A program made the translations under genes and the position numbers. This document shows, piece after piece, positions 10,401 through 20,900 of a DNA stretch of 64,000 nucleotides. The stretch is from Whitmania pigra. Lineage: Eukaryota; Annelida; Clitellata; Hirudinida; Haemopidae. The notes beneath the pieces were generated by a model that saw nothing but the letters and a program-made list of their open reading frames with translations, ran no database searches and was not told where the DNA came from. Numbering within the stretch: the first letter of the stretch is position 1; each line of letters begins with the position of its first letter. The stretch is taken from assembly GCA_021613335.1 (NCBI GenBank), contig JAJTWR010000260.1, positions 1,987,501-2,051,500 on the forward strand, written 5' to 3'.

Positions 10401-12255
10401 TTGTATGTATAGAATATTATATATTAAAAAAGCTTCGGTGTAACTAATCCACAATTTCCGATTTAACAAAAACGACCGGCGATAACCAGAATAACAAAAG
10501 AGCTATGACCGGAAAGAAGAAGGTTCTCGAACGAACCAAAGAATAACAATCTAGAATTTAAATTGTTTTTTAAAATAAATTAAACTAATTTTAAATTGTT
10601 TAAATTTATGTTACTTTGTTTGTCTTGCGCCAAAAGGGTAACGAATTAAAAGTATGACTAAAAATAGTAATTTGTTACAAGTAAAAGTACGAATTTTTTT
10701 TGTAACTGTTACAAGTAAAAATTACCAAAAAAAGTAATTAATTACAGTAACGAATTACATGCAATTCGATACTGCACAACACTGCTTATTTGAAACCAAA
10801 AAAACTTTATTCTGTGTCTACGGAACATAAACGTAAAATAGAATCATTAGAATCACTTTATTCCAAATTACTAATATTATAATTTTTCAGAAAACTGATT
10901 ACAGCGATTTGAAAAAAAATTCCGAACAATCGGTTTTGTTTGAGTTCGGAAATAATTTTGTTCCAAACTTTCGAAACGTACGGAAAGGAACGGAAGAAAG
11001 TCCCATGCTTAATTATTGATGACCTTTTCTCATTCAAAACTAGTCATATTGACTAATGAGAACTATTCGTGTATGGCTTCGTTTCCAAAAGAGCAGCGTT
11101 TGTTTAAAATATTTTTATTGTATTTGTACTTTATCTATATGGCGTCATATGCACTTCTTAAAACCATTTAAATAGCGCTTCTTCCCAAGGGCGCTTGTGG
11201 CAGTGCAGGCTAGGCTTCGAACACGACACATGACAACTGTTGCCATTACCGCAGTTTGCAGGCACGTAACCTATTCGGCCAGCCAGAGCGCCAAAACAAA
11301 AGCCTTGCCCACTCGGCTACCGATGTTAAACTTAAAAATTTCGAAAAGTTCTCAAATTTTTGCTTTCATAGAACTACAATCAAATTAAAAATTGACAGAA
11401 ACTTTTCGCGCTTTTCTTTCCGCAAAGATTTTTTTATAACAGTCTCAAAATTCAGTCCATCGTTTTTTTTGTGTAAAATTTTAGATAGTTAGCTTTTAAT
11501 TCTCTTTTATGCATCTCCATCAAAATCTCCCTAAACCCCGTTGGTCCGCCAGTGAATTTTTGTCCATTTGGTCATTCGATTACCTCTTTTATTTTGCTTT
11601 TCCGCGACATAATTTGTTTGAATGTAAATCCCCTACTGAGGGAGTGTCCTCCAAATTTTAGGGAAGGGGTAAATAAATCCCTAAACTCTGTTAACGTGGA
11701 CAATTAACGCATTTTTCAATAGCCAAACATAATTCATCAATGTTATGGTTGAATTAATAATAAGAATTATGATAATTTTCTATTAATAATTAAACAATTA
11801 TATTTTTATATTTTTATACATTGATTATGGTGAAACTAGTAAAAATTAGTAGGCATTTAAATTATAGAACCATGTTAACCTGAGTTCATTAAAAGCTAAA
11901 TTGATGCTCATCATTCTTTTTCTTTCTCTGACATTCGCCGCCTGTCTGTGACCTTTATAAGATGAAAACCTGCGATGAAACATTGACAAAAATGTTTAAC
12001 TAACACTTTAATGACTACAAAGTCTGAAATTCATAGTTACTTTAAGTAATCCTCAGAATCTCTCTGTTTGTCAAAATTAAGCGAAATTGAATGCGATGAT
12101 ATATTGACGTCAGGGTAGCACCTGCACTTATCAGTGCCTGCTCTATAATTGTCAGGACAAAAAACATTGCTTACTTGGAGATCAAAGCAATATGGATCAG
12201 AATTAAAGTGATTAGCGCTAAAATTGCTGCAATTATCTTTCGTTTCATCATTCAT
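4491..12255 (-). CDS. bHLH transcription factor of the Ptf1a/Fer group, three exons
   Basis: Exons (minus strand): 12255-12041, 11969-11880 and 4818-4491, with donors GTAACT and GTTAAC and acceptors ending CGCAG and TTCAG. All junctions are in phase 2 and agree, giving about 210 codons. Exon 2 carries the basic region and helix 1 (RQAANVRERKRM about residues 80-91, then SINLAFNELR). Exon 3 carries the loop and helix 2 (VPTFPYEKRLSKID, then TLRLAMAYISLLRDIL, to about residue 134). The VPTxPYEKRLSK loop is diagnostic of Ptf1a, Fer1/2 and Fer3/Nato3 proteins, neural or pancreatic dimerising DNA-binding factors; which paralogue is not settled. The second intron interrupts the last Arg codon of helix 1 and is 7 kb, filled with transposons. 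Residues 1-71 show no known domain. The start ATG (12255) and the end of exon 3 are the least certain parts. Confidence 0.82.
4819..5690. other. bHLH intron, AT-rich low-complexity stretch
   Basis: Mostly A/T with repeated TTAATTA-like words between 5080 and 5340. No coding potential was recognised. Confidence 0.5.
5700..6270 (-). pseudogene. Degraded hAT transposase (ZBED5/EPM2AIP1-like)
   Basis: Minus-strand frames, broken by stops and frameshifts, read segments such as FMDELNVRIQG, a KL-rich coiled segment and an acidic stretch. These follow the order seen in ZBED5/SCAND3-type hAT transposases (xLNxxLQGK, then a helix). No terminal repeats were identified, so the limits are approximate. 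It lies inside the bHLH intron. Confidence 0.45.
6365..8182 (+). mobile_element. hAT element copy A, ZMYM1-like, decayed
   Basis: It starts with CAGGGACGCCCC at 6365. Broken plus-strand frames between 6850 and 7860 read ZMYM1-like transposase pieces: LSRTRWTARAESLKAVNTYLE near 7203-7265, FRREFKEVLDTLINF near 7331, and a C-terminal dimerisation segment ITAGLSVATNERKH near 7649. Stops and frameshifts separate them. Sequence 6365-7322 and 8091-8182 matches, reversed, the internally deleted copy B at 27278-31563; copy A lacks B's last 60 bp, so its right end is truncated. Confidence 0.75.
8330..8900 (+). pseudogene. pogo/jerky-type transposase remnant
   Basis: Short, frameshifted plus-strand segments resemble the CENP-B N-terminal helix-turn-helix of pogo-type transposases: KRIEVISTYERTNSISKFSKDF near 8390-8455, then a second-domain piece with KKLGIKHLS near 8821. 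No terminal repeats were found. Low certainty; it may be older debris of the pogo family seen complete at 14532-15054. Confidence 0.35.
10009..10182 (-). repeat. LTR fragment of SAP-gag retroelement
   Basis: It matches the distal part of the LTRs at 3806-4094 and 43836-44203: GAGGTACTTAAGG at 10010, ending with AGTTTACAACA at 10182. No internal retroelement sequence is attached, so it is a solo or truncated LTR. Confidence 0.6.
10480..10790. mobile_element. Fragments of pogo-like element and a hAT-type terminus
   Basis: Sequence 10490-10570 (AATAACAAAAGAGC, then a CCAAAGAATAACAATC word) repeats the interior of the pogo-like element at 14700-14790. From 10625 to about 10790 the sequence has the GTAATTAATTAC-rich form of a hAT subterminal region, ending CAACACTG (reverse CAGTGTTG). 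Fragmentary. Confidence 0.4.
11130..11292 (-). repeat. tRNA-derived SINE, copy 1
   Basis: On the minus strand it begins with an A-box-like TGGCCGAATAGG (11270-11281), has a B-box-like GTTCGAAGCC about 60 bp on (11213-11222), and is followed by a shared non-tRNA body (AGCGCCCTTGGG). The same order recurs at 60425-60592 and, more diverged, at 34236-34395 and 36875-36990. Confidence 0.6.
11300..11879. other. bHLH intron, no gene seen
   Basis: AT-rich intronic sequence up to the donor of exon 2. No recognisable repeat family. Confidence 0.5.
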
Positions 12256-12850
12256 TTTTAATTGACAAAAAAATTCAGAGCTGAGTTATTTTATTTGTAA
12301 AGAAAATCAGTAACAATTATTGCACAATTGCAAGTATATCTAAGAAATATAAGAAAGTGCAGGAGCATCGCTTCACGTTTAGGAAATTTCGCATAAAATG
12401 TTTTATTAACGTCCGTTGAAATTTCGCATGGAAATACGCAGTTTATGTGCTGTCAGCAGTTGTGGGAGGATCTTCACTGACCAATCGCATACGATTTCAT
12501 TGTTTTAAGGAGTTTCGCTAAATTCTTTAAAGTCGCTTGTGCATACTTTTCATAAAAATTCTTTAGTCGTTGTCTGAAGAAAAAGTTAGATTTATTTCGT
12601 AATATTGTAAGCTGTGATATAAGGTTTTATTATAATCCACATATTTCCACATCATTAGATTTAATACTTTTCTAAAGACATTAATAAATGTTCAATTATA
12701 AAAACAGAAATGTATTTATTGGGTTATTATTTCGAGCCTTTTTAAGAGTCTAAGAGAGATCCAAGACAGAAAAAACTCAGAGCCTTACCCCGATTTATTT
12801 CCAATAAAGTTACTTGAAACTTTCCAAGTTTAGGGACCCCGGTTTATTTC
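12256..12850. other. Upstream flank of the bHLH gene
   Basis: Contains whatever 5' UTR and promoter the bHLH gene has. No TATA-type element could be assigned with confidence. Confidence 0.4.
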
Positions 12851-12855
12851 TATAC

Positions 12856-13245
<390 letters not shown>

Positions 13246-14180
13246 CAATTATATTAATTTACTTGAAAGATTTCGATAACCAGTACTTGATCTTGCATAA
13301 AATTGTATCCAACAATATTATTCACTTTATCTAAGATTTTACTTATGAAATTCAAATTTTGTGCGGTTGATGGAAAAAAGGAGTTCACAGAAAATTCGAG
13401 TCCGAAGATTGACGTGAAGAGGAAAGCTGTTAATTGCTTTTCTATCTTCATAGAATTGGCCACCTGATTTTGATTTGTTCAGTGGTGCCACGTGCCGTAG
13501 GCAGCTTAAATGTGAATTTAGATTTCACAATCCGGCTGTTGTCATTTAGGAAGTTGAAGAGAAAAGTTCCGTATAATCTACAAAAAGCAAATCTTGCTCC
13601 TAGCAATTTAAACATGTTTTAACAAGTTTTATACATTGTTTTCTATTAAATCAATTTTCTACAATCATACAAATTTATCGTAGAACGTAGGTGATAACTG
13701 CTCCTGTTCTAGCTCCTTTTTAGGGCTTTTTGTCAAGGCTATTAAAAATCAACCGATATAGATAAAAATGTGCGTATAGTTTCAAAAAATAGAAGAAAAA
13801 TTCAATTCAGGGAAAAATAAAGGAAAATTCAGGAATAAGTATTCAAAAAAAATTTAAAGATCGGGAACTATTTTTAATTAATGCTTGAAAACTTTGAAGC
13901 AGAATTTATAGCAGATCCCTGTGTGCGCTATCAAAAATAGTTAAATAATCGATTAGTTATAGGAATTCTCAAAAAAAAATATCTGATGGTTGCCGAGAAT
14001 AAAAGAGCACCTTGAACACTGAAGAACCCCATCAAAGACATCTCCACCCAGGCAATAACGGCTGACGATCCTCTCAAATTGATGGTCGCTAAGGAGAAGA
14101 TCGAAGAAATTGGTGACTCCAATGTACTCTGCTACATACCGCTACTATATCGTGTACGGACGCATCTAAGATGAAGGACG
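13246..14180. other. Unassigned, possible decayed coding debris
   Basis: Several short ORFs occur on both strands (for example 13254-13463 minus), none with a domain I recognise. The plus-strand stretch near 14020-14125 looks exon-like but has no identifiable relative. Confidence 0.3.
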
Positions 14181-14184
14181 AAGC

Positions 14185-15455
14185 AGCAGCGTTCCCTCTA
14201 ATTTTTTTTCAGCGTGCTCGGAAAAACACAGCATCTGCGCGGCACATCTATATGTCTGCGCGGAAAATTTCCATTTGCGCACCTGAATTTTTTAATGTCA
14301 ACCAAGATAACAAAATCAGTGAAACTCAAAGCTTGTTTTATTAAATGTACCCGTTTAATTAAAAGTGTTACATATCTGAAATAAATATAACAAAAAGTAG
14401 TTAGTCACTGAAAGTCATCATTGTTTCACGCCTATCCTTCTTTAGCGACCATTCCGAGTAAACTTTGTCGAGATTAATGTATGTTTATAGTCAATTTGAA
14501 GATAAATGTCGGCACTACATTAATACCTATACAGTCAAATCTCGTTACTATGCCACCTGTCGGGACCGGGCAAAAGTGGCATAGTGTCGTGTTCTGTTTG
14601 TAAAAGCGGTCTTATTTTCTCAAATAAAAACGCATCGATGATCTCCTTTTTCTCCTTCAGCGTAAAGTCGGTTCGCTTGCGTTTCTGAGTTGACATTATT
14701 GGCTGAATTTGAAGAAAAATAACAAAAGAACGACTGATTGAAAAGGGAAAGTTTCTAGAACCAACCAAAAGAATAACAATCGTCTAAATTTTAAAATAAA
14801 CTTTAAAATAAAATTCAATTAATTTACTTTAATGATGGGTAAATTTATATATACAGTCATTAGATTATTAAAGATAATCGAACACTGCGCAGAAATACAG
14901 ACTTTTTCACGACTCGTGCCTTTTAACAGTCACACAATAGTGGCATAGTAGCGAGAGTAGGGGTGGCATAATAAATTTATTTTGTATTGAATTTTGTAGG
15001 GACCGAGCAAAAGTGGTATAATAGCGAGAGTGGCATAGTACCGAGATTAGACTGTAGATCGTAACAATCCCATGCTTCGATCGTTAGTGAAAATTTCAGG
15101 CGTGGTACCTCATTGATACATGGAAATCAGCCGTATTATATATCATTTTGAAGACTATTAGTTTATTACCACTATAAAATGATATGCCCTACATAGAGTT
15201 TTCATGTTAAATACATTTAGATTATGAAGTTAAATATTGAAAGCAATTTTTATGATAAACAAATTTAATAAATTAGATAATTTTGTACTATTTAGAAAAA
15301 TTAATATCTCCCCTTTCAAAATATGTCATTTATAAAATTTCCATCAAATGTACATCACGCTGTGACTTTAAAAATTACTGCGCGGCATTTGGAAACTGTT
15401 GCGCGGAGTTTTCTTGTCAAGTGCGCGGCCGCGAAGCCGCGCAGCTTAGATGGAA
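14185..15455. mobile_element. GCGCGG-rich DNA transposon split by a pogo insertion
   Basis: The left part starts GCGTTCCCTCTAA (14188) and continues with TGCGCGG words (14235, 14255). The right part (15378-15447) carries TGCGCGG, GCGCGGCCGCG and AGCTTAGATGGAAAG, the inverted counterpart of the left end. TTCCCTCTAAGCTGCGC-type ends belong to a common group of animal hAT elements. No coding sequence of its own is readable. The pogo element 14532-15054 sits inside. Confidence 0.5.
14532..15054 (-). mobile_element. Internally deleted pogo/Tigger-like element
   Basis: It is bounded by CAGTCAAATCTCG (14532) and its inverted counterpart CGAGATTAGACTG (ending 15054), with TA target dinucleotides at 14530-14531 and 15055-15056. 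Repeated subterminal words (TGGCATAGTAxCGAG) occur at both ends. The minus strand encodes MSTQKRKRTDFTLKEKKEII (from 14696), the start of a CENP-B-type N-terminal helix-turn-helix, then the transposase breaks off. At 523 bp it is a non-autonomous derivative. Confidence 0.82.
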
Positions 15456-16320
15456 AGATGCAAGGCAGGTATACGGATTTTCATCCCTAAGATAGGAGTG
15501 GAGCTTAATATCAGAGCTTTACCCAAAAGCAGCAACTCTGCGACAGAATTAGAGCCATTGCCTAATGCTGCTAAAAACCTCCTATCGAGGGGCAGTGGCG
15601 TAGCTAGGGTATTTTATTCCCGGGGACAAACTATAAAATTAGCGCCGTCCCATCCACATCGTTTAATCACATTCTTCTATTACATCGAATAAGGAAAAAA
15701 TTTAAATTTTAATGAAACATTATATTTTAAGAAGCAAATTTATTAGAAATTATATTGCATGACTCATTCAGTCACTGCCGTATTCTGATTTACAAAGTCT
15801 ACAAAAGATTTATTTTTCTTGATTTCGCTGTCGCAAACTGGTCAATGACAAAATCAAAATTTCTTTATTCCAATATCATATTTGCAACTCTTTTTTGGCA
15901 GAAAGATACAAACAGAATCAGGGGGCCGATCGAGTTAGACCGTGTAAAATATATTCCAAATTGTTTACCTCAAATCGTATAATAATCCTACATCGTCTTG
16001 ATACCTCATCAAAATCTAGACGACGCAAGCAATGAGACACATGTACAGGAGAATAAGGACAAAGTTGTGAACTAGATTGGCTGATGTTCATAGTAAATCT
16101 TGACAATTTTAAATTGCCTGCCTGCAATAAGCTTTGAGATATCAGACTGTTCGTGGTTTGCATAACGATAGAAACTAATGAAATATCAAAAATGGTGGAG
16201 GCTATGGAGGTCTGCTGAGTCGAGGTTTATGGAAACCTGTAAAATCACGAGTGAAAAACGCACTCTAAGATTATTGGTGCGACATAGCTGCCACGCCATG
16301 GAACTAGCCAGTAACTCGGC
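15456..16320. other. Unassigned; one transposon terminus
   Basis: CAGTGGCGTAGCTAGG at 15594 is a terminus typical of animal hAT elements, but no partner end or transposase was found to the right. The remainder has only short ORFs. Confidence 0.35.
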
Positions 16321-16329
16321 TGTTTGTTA

Positions 16330-17110
16330 GTCCAGTGAGAAAACATTCTTTAATTTAGAGATGTACGCTTCTGTGCTTCCTTCGAGGTCATTCACGAACG
16401 TACGAAAATTGACTGAAAGACCTATTTTTATAATTTTCTTGTCAGCCTTCGCGGTCCACAGGACGACTGGTCGCGGGCCTGAGGTTGCGCACCACTGGCC
16501 TAGATCCTGTCCCATCGAGTCAAATAAAACAAAATAAGTTTCAATTTCCTGAACGACCGCTTGCAATTGAAACTGCTACTGTTGTTAATAAAATTTGCAG
16601 TGAAATTAGAAGATTTGGAAATAAGTCATTTTCATAAAACGCAACAAAACCAAGATAATCCAATGATCATCTGATAGAACGTTATTCCGGTTACCGAGCG
16701 GTATTTTGCAATCGTCAATTTCTGTAAAAAGTTCGTGCCCATTGATGTCCGTATCTTAGGAATTTCCAAAATCTGTGCAATTTTGATAAATTGCATCTGA
16801 TGTTGCATATCAGATAGAAGAATCCAGCAGCAATCCAAATTTTGTGCTCAGGTCTTTTAGTCATAAAAACGTGTTGATATCTCCTGTTTAAGTCGATCTT
16901 CATAAACCGCAAAATTTCTTCTTCTGCTGAAAGTCCTGCATCTTTTATCAGTTCGCCAGGAATTTTCCAACGCCGCCTAATTCTTCTGTCCACCTCAATC
17001 TCCAGGCTGTGCATTTTGTTTTGGTATTTACAGTAACTTGGCTCAAGTCATCATAAAGCTTGACAAGTTCTTGCTCCAAATATCCGCAAACGATCAATTT
17101 TTCCAAGAAT
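16330..17110 (-). mobile_element. Probable hAT debris
   Basis: Reversed, CAGTGGTGCGCAACCTCAGG (about 16482-16501) resembles the ends of animal hAT elements. Minus-strand ORFs at 16327-16566 and 16632-17014 are short, mutually out of frame and not clearly assignable. Limits are approximate. Confidence 0.3.
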
Positions 17111-17941
17111 GGCATTCCAGAAAACTATGAAGTTAAAATTTAGTGCGCCAGTAAATGTCCTACGTCTTCGTGTTGTATGACAAGTAATATTCGCTAACTA
17201 AATTTATTAATGGTTTTACCATAAATTAAAGTGTATTAATAGGTAGCAAATGTAATAACATTTCCTTCATAATATTCTGTCCATTAATTTCTTCCAAAGC
17301 CTTTACTCTGACTGACTGGTCAGGCGTCATAGTTTAGTCCTCCGATAATTTGTCTGGCAGCCCTTCATCCAGTCCATCACGAATAGCTTTAACCTCTCTT
17401 TAAAGGGGGTCTCCGGTCGATTCCTAGTCTCAGGACTTGGAACATATGATAACATATAAAGTCACTGCGATAACCAGACCACTTGAAAATCATGAATAAT
17501 CGCGTACAAATAGTGTACTGACCATCTCCATTGTTTTGCCTCTGCCGATGGATGCTAGATTAGCATCATCAAAAATGTAAACTTACATTAGGGTTTATGC
17601 ATTTTCAGTTAGTATATTTTGACAACTACTTGGCATGTCGATTTATCAAATTTATTTTCAGTTGAACTTGAACTTTGTATTTTTGTATAATGTTTCGTAT
17701 ATTTTAGGTTTGTTCTAAATCTGACGTTTGACTTCCTGATTACATTAAATGCTTAATTTAGTTATTAAAAGTTACATGTATAAATCATAAATTTGATTTT
17801 TAAATGTAATATTTTTGAAATGCCAATTATCGTCTCCAACCTTTAATAACAATATACGACAATGGTTGCCAGCGATTTGCTCAAGCTCCGTTAAATTTGA
17901 GTTGTTAATCGTTGTTCATATTACATTTCGCGAGCTTAAGA
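17111..17941. other. Intergenic region upstream of WAPL
   Basis: AT-rich. It should contain the WAPL promoter and 5' UTR; no motif can be fixed with confidence. Confidence 0.4.
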
Positions 17942-20900
17942 ATGTCAAATGTATCTACTTCGCGAAGGTTTTTAAGTAGTAGAACCTATGGCAGAAACTC
18001 CCAAAAATATGTGGATTCTTCAAAAGCATTTGATGATGCAGTGAAAATAAAGAGCAGCACTTTTAATATAAAGGCCGTACCTACAATTACAAAGTGGGGT
18101 AAATTGACATTTACGTCTTCAAAATCAACGGATGCGGAAAAATCGGACTCTCGCAAACGCAAACTTGTTGATGAACCGGAAGATCCTTTCTCGTTTGAGC
18201 CTTCAAGAAAATATATTGCACCCTCAAGGATGGTAAGCAAAATAACTTTCTTAATAAATCACCAGTTTAGTTTTACTCAAATTGTTTGCATATTGTGACT
18301 TAGTGGCATTTGGGTTGCTTTTAAATTATCCCCATTTCTTTTTGTGTTAATGGATGATACATCCATCTGTTTACATGTTTTTTATTAAATCATTTGTTTA
18401 ATTATTTATTATCAACAAATTGGATGGTCAATCAATGATTACAAACAAAAATTTTCAGGTGTAATGATGACAAACAGTAAATAAGAAAATAGAATGATAT
18501 AGAAAATGGTATGATAATTATTTAATTAAAAGACATTTGTTGAGTTAGGTGGAAGAGATACAGGATTTGAAGTGCATTAAGGTTGGAGAGCTGTGGATTT
18601 GAGGCAGAGAATTTCAGGGTTTTTAAAATGGTTGAAGTATGGCCTAAGAGTGATGGAGCACATTTTTTGCTTAGGTGGAAGGGATAACTCTGAGTTTAAG
18701 ATGATACAAACTATATGATTATTTTTAATATTTACTAGAATTACAATTAGGTTTATTAAGAATTTATTCATGCTTCTTAGTCATTGGCCATTCAGAAACA
18801 TGAAGCCTTTGTTTCATTTAAATCTACATGAAGTTGAAAAAACTTAGTAATGCTGAGAAGACTTTAAAACTTATTTATGCTAAGCATAGTAGTGCTGCCA
18901 TAACATGTGCTATTACAAATTGATTTCAAGGTGTCAGTACAAAAAAAGGCCAAATACAAATACAGGATGTGGAATGATGCAGAAGAGGAGAAGGTATACT
19001 TGTCTCTTGTATTTACTGAGTTTTTAAAAATGTAAATGCTTTGAATAAGTTGGATTTTTGTTACATACTACATTATTTTGGGTTAGAGCCTTGGTTACCT
19101 CGAAATATTGTAAAAAAAAATTTAGCTAAGTGGTGAGAGTAGTTTGAAATTTTGTTATTTTTCTACTTTTGGATATCATGAATCCTGGCATGTTGATCAA
19201 TATTTTGATTATTGAAATTTAAAAATAAATAAAACATAAATTTGTAGTCAATAAAGGAGGACCAAGGAACATGTTCAAATTCAAAATTAAACCAAGTTTT
19301 TGGGTTTGAAATGGATGACATGTCAATTGAGGTGAAACCAAATGTTATTAGCAAATCTCTTTCCTCTGTTGATCAAGTTTTTGACCAGGTTACCTTTTCA
19401 CAATCTGTCATTTTAAATTTTAGGCTGAACATTTTTTAAAATAGTAAATTAAATATTAAGTATAATATTTTTTTAAAAAGTTAACTCAAATTTTCAATTT
19501 CAGGTTGTTAAAGATGTAAAACAAGCACATGAATGCCAAGAATCTGGTGAGACACAGGAGTTCACAGATGACATAGAGTACATCATGGATGGTCTTGATA
19601 AAAATCAAAAGTCAGCTATCAGATGTTTGAGGTAAATTCAAAGGAAGAATATAAATATTCAAGACATAATATGACATTCTCTATTACAGTGCACTTAGTC
19701 TTGTCAGCAAATGTACAAGCTCTGTTTTCCGTATGCATCTCAGAGCCCATGGTATTCTGTCAAGGATATTTGGAGCTTTAGCAGATTCTCCAGATTGCCC
19801 TGTTAGCCATCTGATATTTTGGTAAATTTGCTGTGAATGACTTTCAATTTTATTTTTCCCATTTTTTTTTCAGGCATTAGCTTTGTGTGTGGCATGTTTA
19901 TTCATGTTAATGTCTAGGGACAGATTTTCAATTGATTTGGAAAAATCAAGCTATCAGTTAATGCTTAAACTTTTAAGTGTTGATGATACATCAAAGCAAA
20001 ACTCCAATAATTCATCTTCCAAAAGATATTTGACTTCTTCTGCACCAAGTTTTTTTAAAAGCAGACATTCATCGAAACAATATCCAATTGACAAGGAATA
20101 CCAGAATGTTCAGATGAAAATTCATAATCTTTGTACTAAGCCCCAAAATTTGGATAAACCAATTATGCCACATTTAACTCTATCAAGTACAATAGTGAGT
20201 TTAAATTTTTTTTTGTTGAGTGAATTTTGTTGTACTATTATGCATTCCACACTGAATTTGACTTTAGACTAGTAAACTAGCAATGGAGGCATTGCTAAAA
20301 TTTTCTTCACGAAAGGATGTCGATTTCTTTAAGGAAGACCTCAGAGAATTGGGAGGACTCGATAAAATTATTGATGCAGGTATTGAAAGCTGGCTTTGTT
20401 TTATATGATGCAAAGTACATCCTCATGTTTTATCTTTGATTACTTGAGGTGAATAGTAATATGACAGTATTAATATCATTTTATCACAGAACCTTCTCAC
20501 TAACATTGCATTTTGTTTGGTTTTATATTTAAAGGATTTTATTTTTATTTGATAACATTTTTTTCAGCATGTCTTCTCATTGGTGAGCTTCCCGATAATG
20601 AGGTGAACCCAAGCGAAAACTGCTTAAGGCTCCTGCAAAATATTGAGATGTTTCTGAGGGCATTTGAAAATGTTGTGTTTTTCTGATTGTGATCTACAAT
20701 TATTTACATATTGCATTTGTTTGTATAACATCTAGGTAACCTGTTTAAATGCTCCTAATCAAAATCATCTCCTCATGTATCAGTCTGCTATAATTACCAC
20801 CAAACTCAATAGGTAGTGATTTTTTTTTAAAATTTTGTTGCAGACTGATAAAGATTTTAAATATGTTTCACAGATGCTTGAAGCTGTGTTGTCTCTTGAT

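Larger units (their letters stand above)
9378..11012. mobile_element. Composite insertion bounded by inverted ends and a 10-bp direct repeat
   Basis: GCATGGGACTT at 9378 is inverted as AAGTCCCATGC ending near 11008. Both subterminal regions share a diverged inverted segment (TTCGGAAA...TTTTGTTCCG type words at 9450-9500 and 10920-10980). The decamer TTATTGATGA lies just outside both ends (9368-9377 and 11013-11022). No transposase is readable inside; it holds an LTR fragment and other transposon ends. Superfamily not assigned. Confidence 0.5.
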
